A stretch of DNA of 18,332 nucleotides from contig CAZGBY010000034.1 of assembly GCA_964524125.1 (NCBI GenBank), positions 1 through 18,332 of the forward strand, read 5' to 3'. The DNA comes from CAG-307 sp964524125 (GTDB lineage: Bacteria > Bacillota_I > Bacilli_A > Acholeplasmatales > Anaeroplasmataceae). The number at the start of each line of letters is the position of its first letter. Position 1 is the stretch's first letter. Both the position numbers and the translations under genes were made by a program. The notes under the pieces are model-generated. The model searched no databases. It saw only the letters and a program-made list of their open reading frames with translations, and was not told the origin of the DNA. Positions 7,012 through 15,216 of the stretch are shown one piece after another.

Positions 7012-7917
7012 TTATTTAATATTAGTTATATTTTTTAATATTTCTAAATATTGTTTAGTAATTTCTTTCATAGGTTTATCTGCATCATAAATATATATTA
7101 AATCCATGATTTCTGTTGAATCAAGTGGAATAGATATAATATTATTACCATCAAGTTCTGATGAAATCATACCTGATGATATAGTATAACCATTTAAACC
7201 TATTAATATATTAAATAATGTAGCTCTATCGGATACGACTATATTTTTAGATACCATTTCAAGTGCGTGTGGTTCTTCAGAATAATAAAATGAGTTATTT
7301 AAGCCTTGATCATAACTAAGCCTTGGATAGTTATTTAAATCAGATAGTTTTAATTTTTTTCGACTTGCAAGAGGATGATTCTTAGAAATAAGAACGTGAG
7401 GTTTAGCTTCAAATAAAAACTTATATTCTAAATTATTAGAAGAAATTACTCTTTTAATAATTTCTTGATTGAACTTAGATAAATAAAGTACACCAAGTTC
7501 ACTTCTTCCATCACGAACATCATTTATTACATCATAAGTTTTACATTCTCTTAATGAAAATTCATATTTATCTTTACCTAATTCTTCTACTAATTTAACA
7601 AACGCATTTACAACAAAACCATAATGTTGAGAAGATATTGCAAATATTCTTTTTATACTTTCTTTATTTTTATATGTATCTTCAAGTAATGAAGCTTGTT
7701 CTACTACTTGACGAGCATATGATAAGAATTTTGTTCCTTCATCTGTAAGTATTACACCTTTGTTAGTTCGATTAAATATTATTATATCCATTTCATTTTC
7801 TAAATCTTTAATAGCTTTAGATAAGTTAGGTTGTGATATATAAAGTTCTGAAGCAGCTGTATGTAAAGAACCTGTATTTGCAATAGTAATTACATATTTT
7901 AATTGTTGTAATGTCAT
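7012..7917 (-). CDS. LysR family transcriptional regulator
   Basis: A 301-aa regulator with the standard layout. The winged helix-turn-helix is at residues 1-60 (LQQLKYVITIANTGSLHTAA, then ISQPNLSKAIKDLE), followed by a linker helix and a periplasmic-binding-like effector domain from about 90 to 295. A ribosome binding site AGGTGA lies before the ATG. Unusually for the family it is not divergent from an obvious target: it is the first gene of a same-strand cluster with the RNA methyltransferase and pepF. This suggests it may control its own operon or an unlinked gene. The ligand cannot be read from sequence. The upstream gap holds a 9-bp inverted repeat that may be its operator. Confidence 0.93.
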   Translation of the reverse strand: MTLQQLKYVITIANTGSLHTAASELYISQPNLSKAIKDLENEMDIIIFNRTNKGVILTDEGTKFLSYARQVVEQASLLEDTYKNKESIKRIFAISSQHYGFVVNAFVKLVEELGKDKYEFSLRECKTYDVINDVRDGRSELGVLYLSKFNQEIIKRVISSNNLEYKFLFEAKPHVLISKNHPLASRKKLKLSDLNNYPRLSYDQGLNNSFYYSEEPHALEMVSKNIVVSDRATLFNILIGLNGYTISSGMISSELDGNNIISIPLDSTEIMDLIYIYDADKPMKEITKQYLEILKNITNIK

Positions 7918-7977
7918 AATTAATCACCTATTTAATTAATATTATCATATTTTGTTTAAATTAAAAATAGTTATAGT

Positions 7978-8000
7978 ATTATAAAATTAATTTTTATAAT
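7978..8000. promoter_or_regulatory. 9-bp inverted repeat between the MATE and LysR genes
   Basis: ATTATAAAA (7978-7986) is mirrored by TTTTATAAT (7992-8000) over a 5-nt loop. It begins 4 nt past the MATE stop codon and about 60 nt before the LysR start. It contains TATAAT on the minus strand. It could be a weak terminator, the LysR promoter, or an autoregulatory operator; sequence alone does not decide. Confidence 0.4.
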
Positions 8001-8003
8001 TAT

Positions 8004-9368
8004 TTATGAAGTTATATTATATCTTTTCCATTTACCACTAAGCCATCTTATAATAAATATTATAGCACGAGATAGTTCATCTATTGCCATCGCAATCCAT
8101 ATACCTAAAAGTCCTAAACCTAAGAATGTATAAGAACCTAATATAAAAGAACCAAGTACCGCAACTAACCAACAAAAGATAATCGCAAGTATTGTAGGGA
8201 ACATTACATCTCCTGAGGTTTGTAAAGAACGAACAAGCACAATATTTACTGCACGTCCTATTTCTAAGAAGATTTCTACAAACATTATTTTCTTACCAAG
8301 TTTAAGCAGTTCTAAATCTGTAACTTTAAATAGCCCAAATGCATAATCTGAGAATATAAAGAATAAAATAGCTATTAATGTTGAAGATATTAAAGATATA
8401 ATAGTAGTTTGATATACTTTTTTGTTAGTATCTTCAAGCTTACCAGCCCCTAGAAGTTCACCTATGATAACTTGCATAGCTTGAGATATTGCAGATGTGG
8501 CCATATATGTTACCATCGCAAACATTGATGCATATGTTTTAATATTTCCCATTTCAACGTTATTATTGTAAATAACAATGGAATTTGCACAAAGTTGAAT
8601 TAATATTTGAGAGGAATTATAAGATAGTGATTCTCCTCCTGATGGAGCTCCTAATTTTAATAATTTATATCCTGTATAAGTAAAATCATGAGTAAATACC
8701 TTTATACTTAAATGTACACCTACTTTTTTAATATATATTATTAACATTAATATAAATCCAATAATTCTTGATATAGCACTAGAAAGTGCTACGCCAAGAA
8801 TTGGTAAGTCATATTTAGAAAAATATTTAATTAAAAAATAATTACCTATAATATTTAAAATATTAACAATTCCATTTATAATCATGGATTCTTTCATTAG
8901 ACTATTCGCTTTTAAAAAAGCTGATAATGTAGATGAGGCAGTTTGGAAAAATAAAAGACCACCAGTAATCATTAGATATATATAAGCATCTTTAAATGCA
9001 AGGTCTGGTACATTAATCCAAGATAAAAATAATTTAGAACAAAGTAAAATTATTACAGAAAATAATAATGATAAGAAAAAGTTAAAGTAAAAAGCTACAC
9101 TATATATACTATTTTCACTTCTTTTATCTTTTGCACCTTTATATTGAGTAATTAAAATAATAGACGCAGATGTAAATACTGTAAAAGCGTTTATAAGTAC
9201 ATTATTAATTGTATTGGCATTTGTTATCCCATTAACTGCATTAGCATAGTCTGACATCATAAACTGATCGGCATAACCTACAATTAATTGTAATAATAGT
9301 TCTATAAATATTGGTATTGATAATATTAATAAATATTTTAATGACATTAAGTTTTTCTCTTTTTTCAT
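8004..9368 (-). CDS. MATE family multidrug/solute efflux transporter
   Basis: An integral membrane antiporter of 454 aa with about twelve hydrophobic segments arranged as two MatE repeats (about 15-175 and 235-395), a normal length for the family. It is expected to export cationic drugs or metabolites using a Na+ or H+ gradient; the substrate is not readable. The N-terminal helix (LLILSIPIFIELLLQLIVGY) and the Gln/Asp pattern ADQFMMS are typical. AGGAGA precedes the ATG. It appears monocistronic: a terminator of the neighbouring yjjIW operon ends upstream, and TATAAT lies within a near-palindrome at 9392-9408 in its leader. It is not obviously linked functionally to its neighbours. Confidence 0.93.
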   Translation of the reverse strand: MKKEKNLMSLKYLLILSIPIFIELLLQLIVGYADQFMMSDYANAVNGITNANTINNVLINAFTVFTSASIILITQYKGAKDKRSENSIYSVAFYFNFFLSLLFSVIILLCSKLFLSWINVPDLAFKDAYIYLMITGGLLFFQTASSTLSAFLKANSLMKESMIINGIVNILNIIGNYFLIKYFSKYDLPILGVALSSAISRIIGFILMLIIYIKKVGVHLSIKVFTHDFTYTGYKLLKLGAPSGGESLSYNSSQILIQLCANSIVIYNNNVEMGNIKTYASMFAMVTYMATSAISQAMQVIIGELLGAGKLEDTNKKVYQTTIISLISSTLIAILFFIFSDYAFGLFKVTDLELLKLGKKIMFVEIFLEIGRAVNIVLVRSLQTSGDVMFPTILAIIFCWLVAVLGSFILGSYTFLGLGLLGIWIAMAIDELSRAIIFIIRWLSGKWKRYNITS

Positions 9369-9510
9369 AACTATTCTCCTACGCTATGTAAAGTATATTA
9401 ATTATACTATAAAGTTTATTATTTTTCATTTATTTTTACTTGAATTATTAAAATTTCTTAAATAAAACTTTCCACATTTTAATATTATATTTGTTTTTGG
9501 AAAAACACAA

Positions 9511-9540
9511 AAATAAACACTGGAAATCCAATGTCTATTT
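9511..9540 (-). terminator. Strong intrinsic terminator of the yjjI-yjjW operon
   Basis: A 13-bp stem (9511-9523 with 9528-9540, two or three G-U pairs) with loop AAAT. On the minus strand it is followed by TTGTGTTTTT. The stem overlaps the last base of the yjjW stop codon, so transcription ends immediately after the gene. Confidence 0.8.
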
Positions 9541-10379
9541 TAAATTATTTGAGTAGAATTACATCCATTTTGAGTTGCAATATCTTTCATTTTATTTAAT
9601 GTATCATCATCTACAATTACTCTACCAAAATAAGAAAGTCCTTCATCTTTGACTCCAAAATAACGATATTTTAATAATTTATATCTAACTTTAGAACCAA
9701 TTATTTTAGAAACCTCCTTCACTGTATTTATATTTTGCTCATCATAATTAGGTAAAATCACTGTTCTTACCTCTTCTAATTTATTTTTATTTAAAAGATA
9801 ATGTAAATTTTTCAAAACAATTTCATTTGTTTTTCCCGTTAAAAATTGATGAAAAACAGGGTCAATTGCTTTCACATCGAGCATTACACCATCTGATAAA
9901 TCAATTAAAGATTCAAATTTACTTAAGTCATGTGCACCATTAGAATCAATAAGACATGTCAATCCAAGTTTCTTAACTTCTTTAAATAGTTTTTCCAAAA
10001 AAGATGCAAAATTAGTACATTCTCCACCCGAAACGGTTATCCCCCTAATAAATGGCTTTACTTCCTTAATTTTATTTAGTAAATCATCAACACTCATCAT
10101 AACTACCTTAGGACTTGATGAGTTTGGACAAACGTGTATACATGTATCACATGATACACACTTTGAAGAATCCCAAATAACACGTCCATCAATCTGTTTT
10201 AAGGCACCAACAGGGCATTTAGTCACACATATTCCACAGTTTTTACAAGCGTTAATTGTTTCTGGATTATGACAATATAGACATCTAAAGGGGCAAGTTT
10301 GAAAGAAAATTGCCATCCTATTTCCAGGCCCATCTACATTAGAAAAATTTATGATACGATTAATTGGAACTATTTCCAT
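9540..10379 (-). CDS. yjjW: YjjW family glycyl radical enzyme activase (radical SAM)
   Basis: A radical-SAM enzyme that installs the glycyl radical on its partner, here YjjI encoded just upstream. The radical-SAM 4Fe-4S site is C29-P-F-R-C33-L-Y-C36. Two ferredoxin-like clusters follow: C45/C48/C51/C55 and C74/C77/C80/C84. The AdoMet-binding TVSGGE element is near residue 116. The length (279 aa) fits the YjjW group. The gene starts inside yjjI with a 20-nt overlap. The nearest ribosome binding site (GAGGT, minus strand, 10402-10406) lies 22 nt from the ATG with a hairpin between. All cluster cysteines are present, so the enzyme looks functional. It needs anaerobic, low-potential conditions. 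Confidence 0.93.
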   Translation of the reverse strand: MEIVPINRIINFSNVDGPGNRMAIFFQTCPFRCLYCHNPETINACKNCGICVTKCPVGALKQIDGRVIWDSSKCVSCDTCIHVCPNSSSPKVVMMSVDDLLNKIKEVKPFIRGITVSGGECTNFASFLEKLFKEVKKLGLTCLIDSNGAHDLSKFESLIDLSDGVMLDVKAIDPVFHQFLTGKTNEIVLKNLHYLLNKNKLEEVRTVILPNYDEQNINTVKEVSKIIGSKVRYKLLKYRYFGVKDEGLSYFGRVIVDDDTLNKMKDIATQNGCNSTQII

Positions 10380-11880
10380 AGACTTTACGCTCTAAAGCGT
10401 GACCTCTTTCTTTGGCACCCTTACCAAAAATAGTACAATTATTAATTGATTGATTTCCAAGAGTTAGCTTATCGATTTCACTTTTTTTAACAAGATATCC
10501 TGTCACTCTTACAACATCATTATCTTGATTATAGGCTGTAAAATAACGAAGACCTGAATTAAATGACCCCTTTATTATATCTAATATAGCTTCCTTAGAA
10601 TTTAGCCATGTTTGATCAAATTTAAATATATCACCAACTCCACATGGAAAATACTTGTGAAGTTTTGATTCAATCATTAAATGCTTATAAAACTCAGGCT
10701 CATAGCCTACTGGAATACGACAACCAGGTGCATCATCAGTACCATCAGTATCAATTCCTACTTGTGCGTGCATTTGATACTTATTATCACACTTTGAGCA
10801 ATAAAGTCCATTATGGTTATTAACCATTTCCTCAATTTTACTTAAAATTTTAGCCGCAATCTCCTGTGCTTTATCATTATGCCCAAATCCTTTGGCCTTA
10901 TCAGTAATTCCTAATAGATTATTAGTACATTCAGCAACGCCAACTACACCAACCATACCTGTAAACTTTTCTCTATCAACAAAACCTTCTTTAATTAGAA
11001 AATTAGATTTAAAAAAACTAGACTCTTCGACAATAAATTTAATTCTTTGATCAATATTTTCAAGAATAAGATTAACATATTTTGGTAAAATATTATTCAT
11101 AAAATCATCAATATCTTTAGCCTCCGTGCTAATTTCATATAAACGTAATCTTGGAAGAGTATAGCCACCTCCTCCAATATTAAGTGCGTTATAGCATGAC
11201 GCAATACCATATGGATTATTTTTATGCTCTAAGCTATACATTTTATGATTAGCAAATGATGGTTTAGATGTATACAGCATTGTATCAATTGATACAATTG
11301 CTAGATCAGTAGGAGTAATATCTTCATCATACAATAATGTAATATTAGGAATTGCCAGCTGCATTTCTTTAGTTAATTCAAGAATAATTCTTGTGATTTT
11401 AGAATCCTTAGGCCCAATATTAGCATGTACAAAGGAATCACATAAAGTTTTATCAATATGCTTTAAAAATAATTTTAAAATTTCTTTAGTTTGAGGATTT
11501 GAAGCTTCATCATCCCAAGGCATAAATAATTCAGTAAAATTACCTAAATAGACAGGGTATGATGTTATTGATGGTAAATGCTTATAAAAAATTAATAAAT
11601 TATTACAAGCTTCTAATAATGACTTAGCAGGATCTAGTTCAAGAAACTTACAACCTTTTTTCATTAAAATATTATAATCAGGTAAAATATAACGTGGTCT
11701 ATAAGGAGCATAACCTTCATTTAAATCACATACCTTACCTTCTTTTAAAGCTTTGTCCCATAACGGATTTCTTTTAAGAGTTGTATCTGACGATTCTGCA
11801 AGTCGAGCAAGAGCTAATACTTGTTGAGAATATGTTAGTGTCTCATCACTAATAATTTGCATAACTTTACTTTTTTCCAT
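10360..11880 (-). CDS. yjjI: YjjI family glycyl radical enzyme, unknown substrate
   Basis: A glycyl radical enzyme of the YjjI group (E. coli YjjI is of similar length). The glycyl radical loop RVTGYL is near the C-terminus with Gly about residue 461, counted from the ATG at 11880. The likely thiyl-radical cysteine is C318 in VGVAECTNN. A CSKC pair lies in the HNGLYCSKCDN stretch and could bind metal. The reaction is not established for the family as far as I know. It is activated by YjjW, encoded next with a 20-nt overlap. The start is uncertain: ATG at 11880 or an in-frame TTG at 11886. The only good ribosome binding site, AAGGAGT at 11914-11920, lies 33 and 27 nt away respectively, with an inverted repeat between. 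Expression is probably anaerobic; no FNR- or Rex-type site was recognised. Confidence 0.92.
   Translation of the reverse strand: MEKSKVMQIISDETLTYSQQVLALARLAESSDTTLKRNPLWDKALKEGKVCDLNEGYAPYRPRYILPDYNILMKKGCKFLELDPAKSLLEACNNLLIFYKHLPSITSYPVYLGNFTELFMPWDDEASNPQTKEILKLFLKHIDKTLCDSFVHANIGPKDSKITRIILELTKEMQLAIPNITLLYDEDITPTDLAIVSIDTMLYTSKPSFANHKMYSLEHKNNPYGIASCYNALNIGGGGYTLPRLRLYEISTEAKDIDDFMNNILPKYVNLILENIDQRIKFIVEESSFFKSNFLIKEGFVDREKFTGMVGVVGVAECTNNLLGITDKAKGFGHNDKAQEIAAKILSKIEEMVNNHNGLYCSKCDNKYQMHAQVGIDTDGTDDAPGCRIPVGYEPEFYKHLMIESKLHKYFPCGVGDIFKFDQTWLNSKEAILDIIKGSFNSGLRYFTAYNQDNDVVRVTGYLVKKSEIDKLTLGNQSINNCTIFGKGAKERGHALERKVYGNSSN
10387..10408 (-). promoter_or_regulatory. Shine-Dalgarno plus hairpin in front of yjjW
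   Basis: On the minus strand AAGAGGT (10402-10408) is followed by a perfect hairpin ACGCT-TTAG-AGCGT (10387-10400) and then 7 nt to the ATG at 10379. The linear spacing of 22 nt is too long for initiation; with the 14-nt hairpin folded it becomes 8 nt. Confidence 0.5.
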
Positions 11881-11890
11881 AATCAAAATT

Positions 11891-11920
11891 AATATAAATT
11901 AAATTTATATTCGACTCCTT
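11891..11920 (-). promoter_or_regulatory. Shine-Dalgarno plus inverted repeat in front of yjjI
   Basis: AAGGAGT (11914-11920, minus strand) is followed 2 nt later by a 10-bp inverted repeat AATATAAATT (11902-11911 read on minus) and AATTTATATT (11891-11900) with a 1-nt centre. Folding out this 21-nt element would bring the SD to 6 nt from TTG 11886 or 12 nt from ATG 11880. The stem is A/T only and therefore weak; it might instead be a protein-binding palindrome. Confidence 0.45.
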
Positions 11921-11963
11921 CTTTCTAAATTTTTAGTTTTACTACACTATATAATAGCATATC

Positions 11964-11987
11964 TTATAACTAAATTTCTAGTTATAA
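11964..11987. promoter_or_regulatory. 9-bp inverted repeat upstream of yjjI, possible operator
   Basis: TTATAACTA (11964-11972) is mirrored by TAGTTATAA (11979-11987) over 6 nt. It is about 85-105 nt upstream of the yjjI start, where the promoter is expected; a -10-like TATTAT lies slightly downstream on the minus strand. There is no U-tract suitable for termination on either strand, which favours an operator. Confidence 0.4.
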
Positions 11988-12087
11988 AAGAAAAAAGAAA
12001 AAAATTAATAAGTACCAAATAAATTAGACTAAGCTGTTTAATATTATTATTGTAATAACTTTTTCATTTACTCACCGTATTCCTTTT

Positions 12088-12170
12088 AACAAAATAACTT
12101 TACTAGTTGACGCTCGTTATTTTAAAACATTTTCTACATTTTTATGGAATATGTAATATCGTCTTTATGG
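12088..12170 (-). pseudogene. Degenerate copy of the 5' end of the AAA ATPase gene
   Basis: This stretch aligns almost base for base with 13477-13566, the leader and first about 25 codons of the ATPase gene at 12285-13547. Shared blocks include CTTTACTAGTTGA and TTTTAAAACATTTTCTA. I count about eight mismatches plus gaps of 4 and 2 nt. The copy has lost the start codon (ATG to ACA on the minus strand), the AAGGAG site, and the frame. Nothing of the rest of the gene is recognisable beyond it. Confidence 0.8.
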
Positions 12171-12228
12171 TAAATAATTACAATAATTATAATATAATGT
12201 AATCAATTTCACTTATTTAAATTAATAA

Positions 12229-12259
12229 AAATCTCACCAGTAATATACTAGCAAGATTT
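12229..12259 (-). terminator. Terminator of the AAA ATPase gene
   Basis: A 13-bp stem (12229-12241 with 12247-12259) including several G-U pairs when read on the minus strand (AAATCTTGCTAGT / ACTGGTGAGATTT), loop ATATT, followed by TTATTAATTT. It begins 25 nt past the stop codon at 12285. Confidence 0.65.
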
Positions 12260-12284
12260 AATATATTTATTATTTAGTATAAAT

Positions 12285-13547
12285 TTATAAATAATTTATA
12301 GGAAGTACAACTAAGTTTTCTCTTAGATAGATTTTTTTATCATATAAACATATGATTGCGCCCATACCTCTTTTAGATTCTTTAACCTTATCTAAAACAT
12401 CAAACTCTGATGTCATATCAGCTTTTGGATTAGCACTCATTTTAATTTCTATAGGATATAACACACCATTTTCAGAAATTATTAAATCTATTTCTCCATC
12501 TACTAATACTTCTTGGCCGTTGATATTCTTTTTTATTTTATCTTTACCATTATAATAAAATACATTGAAATCATAATCTAAACCTTCATTTGAATAAGAT
12601 TTTAATATCTCAGAAATAACAAAAGTTTCAAACATAGCACCTGCCATCGCACCATTTTTAAGAGTATCTGGAGTTAACCATCTAGTTAAATAACAAGCAA
12701 GACCTGTATCTCTAAAATAAATTTTAGGGCTTTTAACAGCTCTTGTCAAAACACTTGGTGTATATGGTTTTAAAATATAGATTATTCCACTTCTTTCTAA
12801 GATAGATATCCATTCTTTAATAGTTACCTCAGAAACACCAACTTCAGCAGAAATTGTCCTATAATTTAAAATCTGACCAGTTCTAGCCGCGACACTTGTC
12901 ATAAATTTTACAAATGATAAACGATTTTTAACTTTAATAATATCATTAACATCTCTTTCTAAATAAGTAGTTACATATGAACGATAAAAATCAATCCAAT
13001 CTTTTTGTTTATTTGTATGTAGTTCAGGATAAAACCCTCTATGAATTTTTGACCAAATATCTTTATAATCTACTAACTCTTTTTCCCTTTCTTCAATATA
13101 TTCTTTTGTAGGGATAAAATGTTTATTAAAAGAAATACCATTAATTTCTCTCATTGATAATCCATCAAGTTCTATAATTGATATTCTACCAGCAAGTGAT
13201 TCACTTATACCTTTCATTAATTGTAGTTTTTGTGAACCTGTTAAATAAAAATTAGACATTTCATCAGTATTATCTAAAATTATTTTTATTCTATTAAATA
13301 TTGATGGGCATTTTTGAACTTCATCAATTATTAAAGGACAAGGATTATTATATAAAAACATATTTGGATCTTCTTTAGTTTGTAATAATAACAAACAATC
13401 ATCAAATGTTACTTTATTAGCATATGAAAATAAATGGTTTAACAACGATAATTTTCCTGTTTTTCTAGGGCCTACCAATAAAATAGCTTTACTAGTTGAA
13501 GCTCGTTGTTTTAAAACATTTTCTATATTTCTTTTTATGAAATACAT
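12285..13547 (-). CDS. AAA_14/DUF4143 ATPase with non-canonical Walker A
   Basis: A 420-aa protein of the widespread ATP-binding AAA_14 + DUF4143 family, role unknown. The Walker A region reads G26-P-R-K-T-G-K32-L33-S34: the Ser/Thr that normally follows GK and coordinates Mg2+ is Leu, with Ser one place later. Walker B is PLIIDEVQK (D75-E76). A sensor-like FYLTGSQ and the family element SLAGRISIIEL follow. The DUF4143 part has a winged-helix-like segment (NYRTISAEVGVSEVTIKEWI), and the C-terminus has a nuclease-fold element GEIDLII...YPIEIKMS. The start is supported by AAGGAG 8 nt upstream. The leader has a candidate promoter, a terminator follows the gene, and a decayed copy of its 5' end lies downstream. 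The domain call is firm. Confidence 0.9.
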   Translation of the reverse strand: MYFIKRNIENVLKQRASTSKAILLVGPRKTGKLSLLNHLFSYANKVTFDDCLLLLQTKEDPNMFLYNNPCPLIIDEVQKCPSIFNRIKIILDNTDEMSNFYLTGSQKLQLMKGISESLAGRISIIELDGLSMREINGISFNKHFIPTKEYIEEREKELVDYKDIWSKIHRGFYPELHTNKQKDWIDFYRSYVTTYLERDVNDIIKVKNRLSFVKFMTSVAARTGQILNYRTISAEVGVSEVTIKEWISILERSGIIYILKPYTPSVLTRAVKSPKIYFRDTGLACYLTRWLTPDTLKNGAMAGAMFETFVISEILKSYSNEGLDYDFNVFYYNGKDKIKKNINGQEVLVDGEIDLIISENGVLYPIEIKMSANPKADMTSEFDVLDKVKESKRGMGAIICLYDKKIYLRENLVVLPINYL

Positions 13548-13585
13548 AATATCGTCTCCTTATGGCGAATCTAAAGTACAACTTA

Positions 13586-13614
13586 ATTTTATCTATAATA
13601 AAATAAAAAGGCAA
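13586..13614 (-). promoter_or_regulatory. Candidate promoter of the ATPase gene
   Basis: On the minus strand TTGCCT (13609-13614) and TAAAAT (13586-13591) are separated by 17 nt, about 40 nt upstream of the start codon. The match to TTGACA/TATAAT is good but such matches are frequent in AT-rich DNA. Confidence 0.5.
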
Positions 13615-13676
13615 TACATTCACAAGAATTTAATAAACTTTTAATTAAATAACATCAGTGTAAAATATAGTATAAA

Positions 13677-13700
13677 ATGCCCTCTAATTAAAGAAGGCAT
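13677..13700 (-). terminator. Intrinsic terminator of the DUF2828/vWA gene
   Basis: ATGCC with GGCAT forms the base of a 9-bp stem containing one mismatch, centred on AATTAA. On the minus strand it is followed by TTTATACTATATTTT. It starts 23 nt after the stop codon at 13723. Confidence 0.7.
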
Positions 13701-13722
13701 CATAAAAAGGAGGAATTATAGT

Positions 13723-15189
13723 TTATATTTTAATTGATGAAAATATCTCTTCATTTAATATATTAAGCATTACATCTAAAGGATTTTTATAATCATCATT
13801 TAAAACCTGTTCAATAATTGAAGGAGAAAATCCAGATATTAATCTTACACCAGATTCATTAAATGTAGAATGTACTACCAATTTTAGTTTTGTATTAACA
13901 TTCCAATAAATCAAATTAGGAGTTTTATAACCATAAGATTTAAATTTATCTTTAATTATCTTAGTATAAGTTTTATCATTTTTAAAACAATTTGCTTCAT
14001 CAAAATGCATATCAGATATAATTAATATATTTTTAACCATATCTTCTTCTTTTACTTTGTTTTTTAAAGCAGAGTCTAATATCAAATCAAATACTTTTTC
14101 AATATCCGTATTATCAATGATTGCAGGAATTCTTGCAATAGAATCATGTAGTGTCATACAACCATCTAAACTTACGAAACTAGGTTTACTACTAAATGTA
14201 ATCAATTTATTTTTCCAAATACTTTTATTATTTCTTGCAAAATAAATAGCAAGTGATATACATACTTCTAAAGGTAGGCCCATCATTGAACCAGATGTAT
14301 CTGCGACAACTATAGTTTGAGAGTCAATGTTATAATTTGGCAAATTATTCCATTGTTGTTCTAAACATTCATTATATGCATCACATGTTAATTTATCACA
14401 GTGCATATCAAAATCAAGATTATACTTTCTTAATATTTCATATGGATATAATGATTTACTATTAATTTTAACTAATCCTGATTTAACATCTTCAATGTAT
14501 GATGAAAATCTTTTTTCATCATGACGTTTAAAAGCTTTATGATAATTTAGCATTGCTTTTGAAGGTACAGTTTCATATTCAATTTTATCAAATTGATTTG
14601 ATGTCATTTTAGTTTCAACAACATTAATTTTAGCCCTTAAAGTTGAAAGTAATTTACGATAATTTCTCTCAGATAAATTAAAGTATTTAGCAGTAAGTAA
14701 GCCAAGTTTTCTTGTATTCTTAGAAGAATTAACTGATTTTAACCATTTAGCAGTTAGTGATGGATGTTCTGATACAAGATCTATATCTATTTGTTTTTTT
14801 AATAATTTGAAAGCTTCTTCTTCAAGTGGTGTATCGACAAATGCATAATAATCATCTTGTCTTCCAAATTTAGCAACATTTGCTAAATTTAATAGCATTA
14901 TTTCTTTTTGATTAATAGCTAACCATTTATAGATGATTCTTGCACAATCTCTAATCCCTTGACCAGTACCTCTTATATTTCTTAAATAAAACAAATTCTT
15001 AAGAGCAAGTAATTTGTCTTCAAAATAAGCTAATTGAAATTTTATTAAACCAAGTTGTGTATTTGATTTAAATGAAGATATGCTAAAAAAGAAATCCAAA
15101 TTATAATTCAATGTACTTTTATAAGCATATGCATTGTTTGCTGTATATGTAGAGTTTGTATCTAATATTAAAGATTTTAATAAATTCAT
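13723..15189 (-). CDS. DUF2828 TROVE-like / vWA-domain protein
   Basis: A 488-aa protein with a helical N-terminal half (about 1-285) and a C-terminal von Willebrand A domain. The N-terminal half contains LRNIRGTGQGIRDCARI, GRQDDYYAFVDTPLEEEA, SLTAKWLKSVNSSKNTRKL, and EYETVPSKAMLNYHKAFKRHD, the pattern of DUF2828. The vWA metal site (MIDAS) is D297-T-S-G-S301, with a further acidic element at ISDMHFDEA. DUF2828 resembles the TROVE/Ro60 fold, whose members bind small structured RNAs such as Y RNAs; that link is from family knowledge and is not proven here. AGGAAG lies about 8 nt before the ATG. The leader is a long non-coding stretch with repeated stem-loops, and a terminator follows, so the gene looks monocistronic. 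Confidence 0.85.
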   Translation of the reverse strand: MNLLKSLILDTNSTYTANNAYAYKSTLNYNLDFFFSISSFKSNTQLGLIKFQLAYFEDKLLALKNLFYLRNIRGTGQGIRDCARIIYKWLAINQKEIMLLNLANVAKFGRQDDYYAFVDTPLEEEAFKLLKKQIDIDLVSEHPSLTAKWLKSVNSSKNTRKLGLLTAKYFNLSERNYRKLLSTLRAKINVVETKMTSNQFDKIEYETVPSKAMLNYHKAFKRHDEKRFSSYIEDVKSGLVKINSKSLYPYEILRKYNLDFDMHCDKLTCDAYNECLEQQWNNLPNYNIDSQTIVVADTSGSMMGLPLEVCISLAIYFARNNKSIWKNKLITFSSKPSFVSLDGCMTLHDSIARIPAIIDNTDIEKVFDLILDSALKNKVKEEDMVKNILIISDMHFDEANCFKNDKTYTKIIKDKFKSYGYKTPNLIYWNVNTKLKLVVHSTFNESGVRLISGFSPSIIEQVLNDDYKNPLDVMLNILNEEIFSSIKI

Positions 15190-15216
15190 AATTAAGACTT
15201 CCTTTCATAATTATTT

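Noticed and set aside
4343..11880. Use of TGA as tryptophan (Mollicutes code)
   Set aside because: Tryptophan is encoded by TGG in the conserved proteins, and TGA ends the 42-aa and 156-aa frames, so the standard code fits.
12062..12100. Leader peptide or short gene after AAAAGGAATACGGTGAG on the minus strand
   Set aside because: The frame following the ATG is only about six codons (MKKLLQ) and no attenuator structure accompanies it.
12352..12555. Plus-strand 67-codon frame
   Set aside because: It is wholly antisense to the well-supported ATPase gene and has no initiation signals.
13703..13722. Plus-strand AAGGAGG as a ribosome binding site
   Set aside because: No start codon with a usable frame follows at a suitable distance; it lies between a terminator and the end of a minus-strand gene.
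14057..14245. Plus-strand 62-codon frame
   Set aside because: It is antisense within the vWA domain of the DUF2828 gene; a shadow frame.
12285..15189. A defence or toxin-antitoxin island formed by the ATPase and vWA genes
   Set aside because: Each has its own terminator and leader, they are separated by over 170 nt, and no nuclease, toxin or other defence effector is present; proximity alone is not enough.
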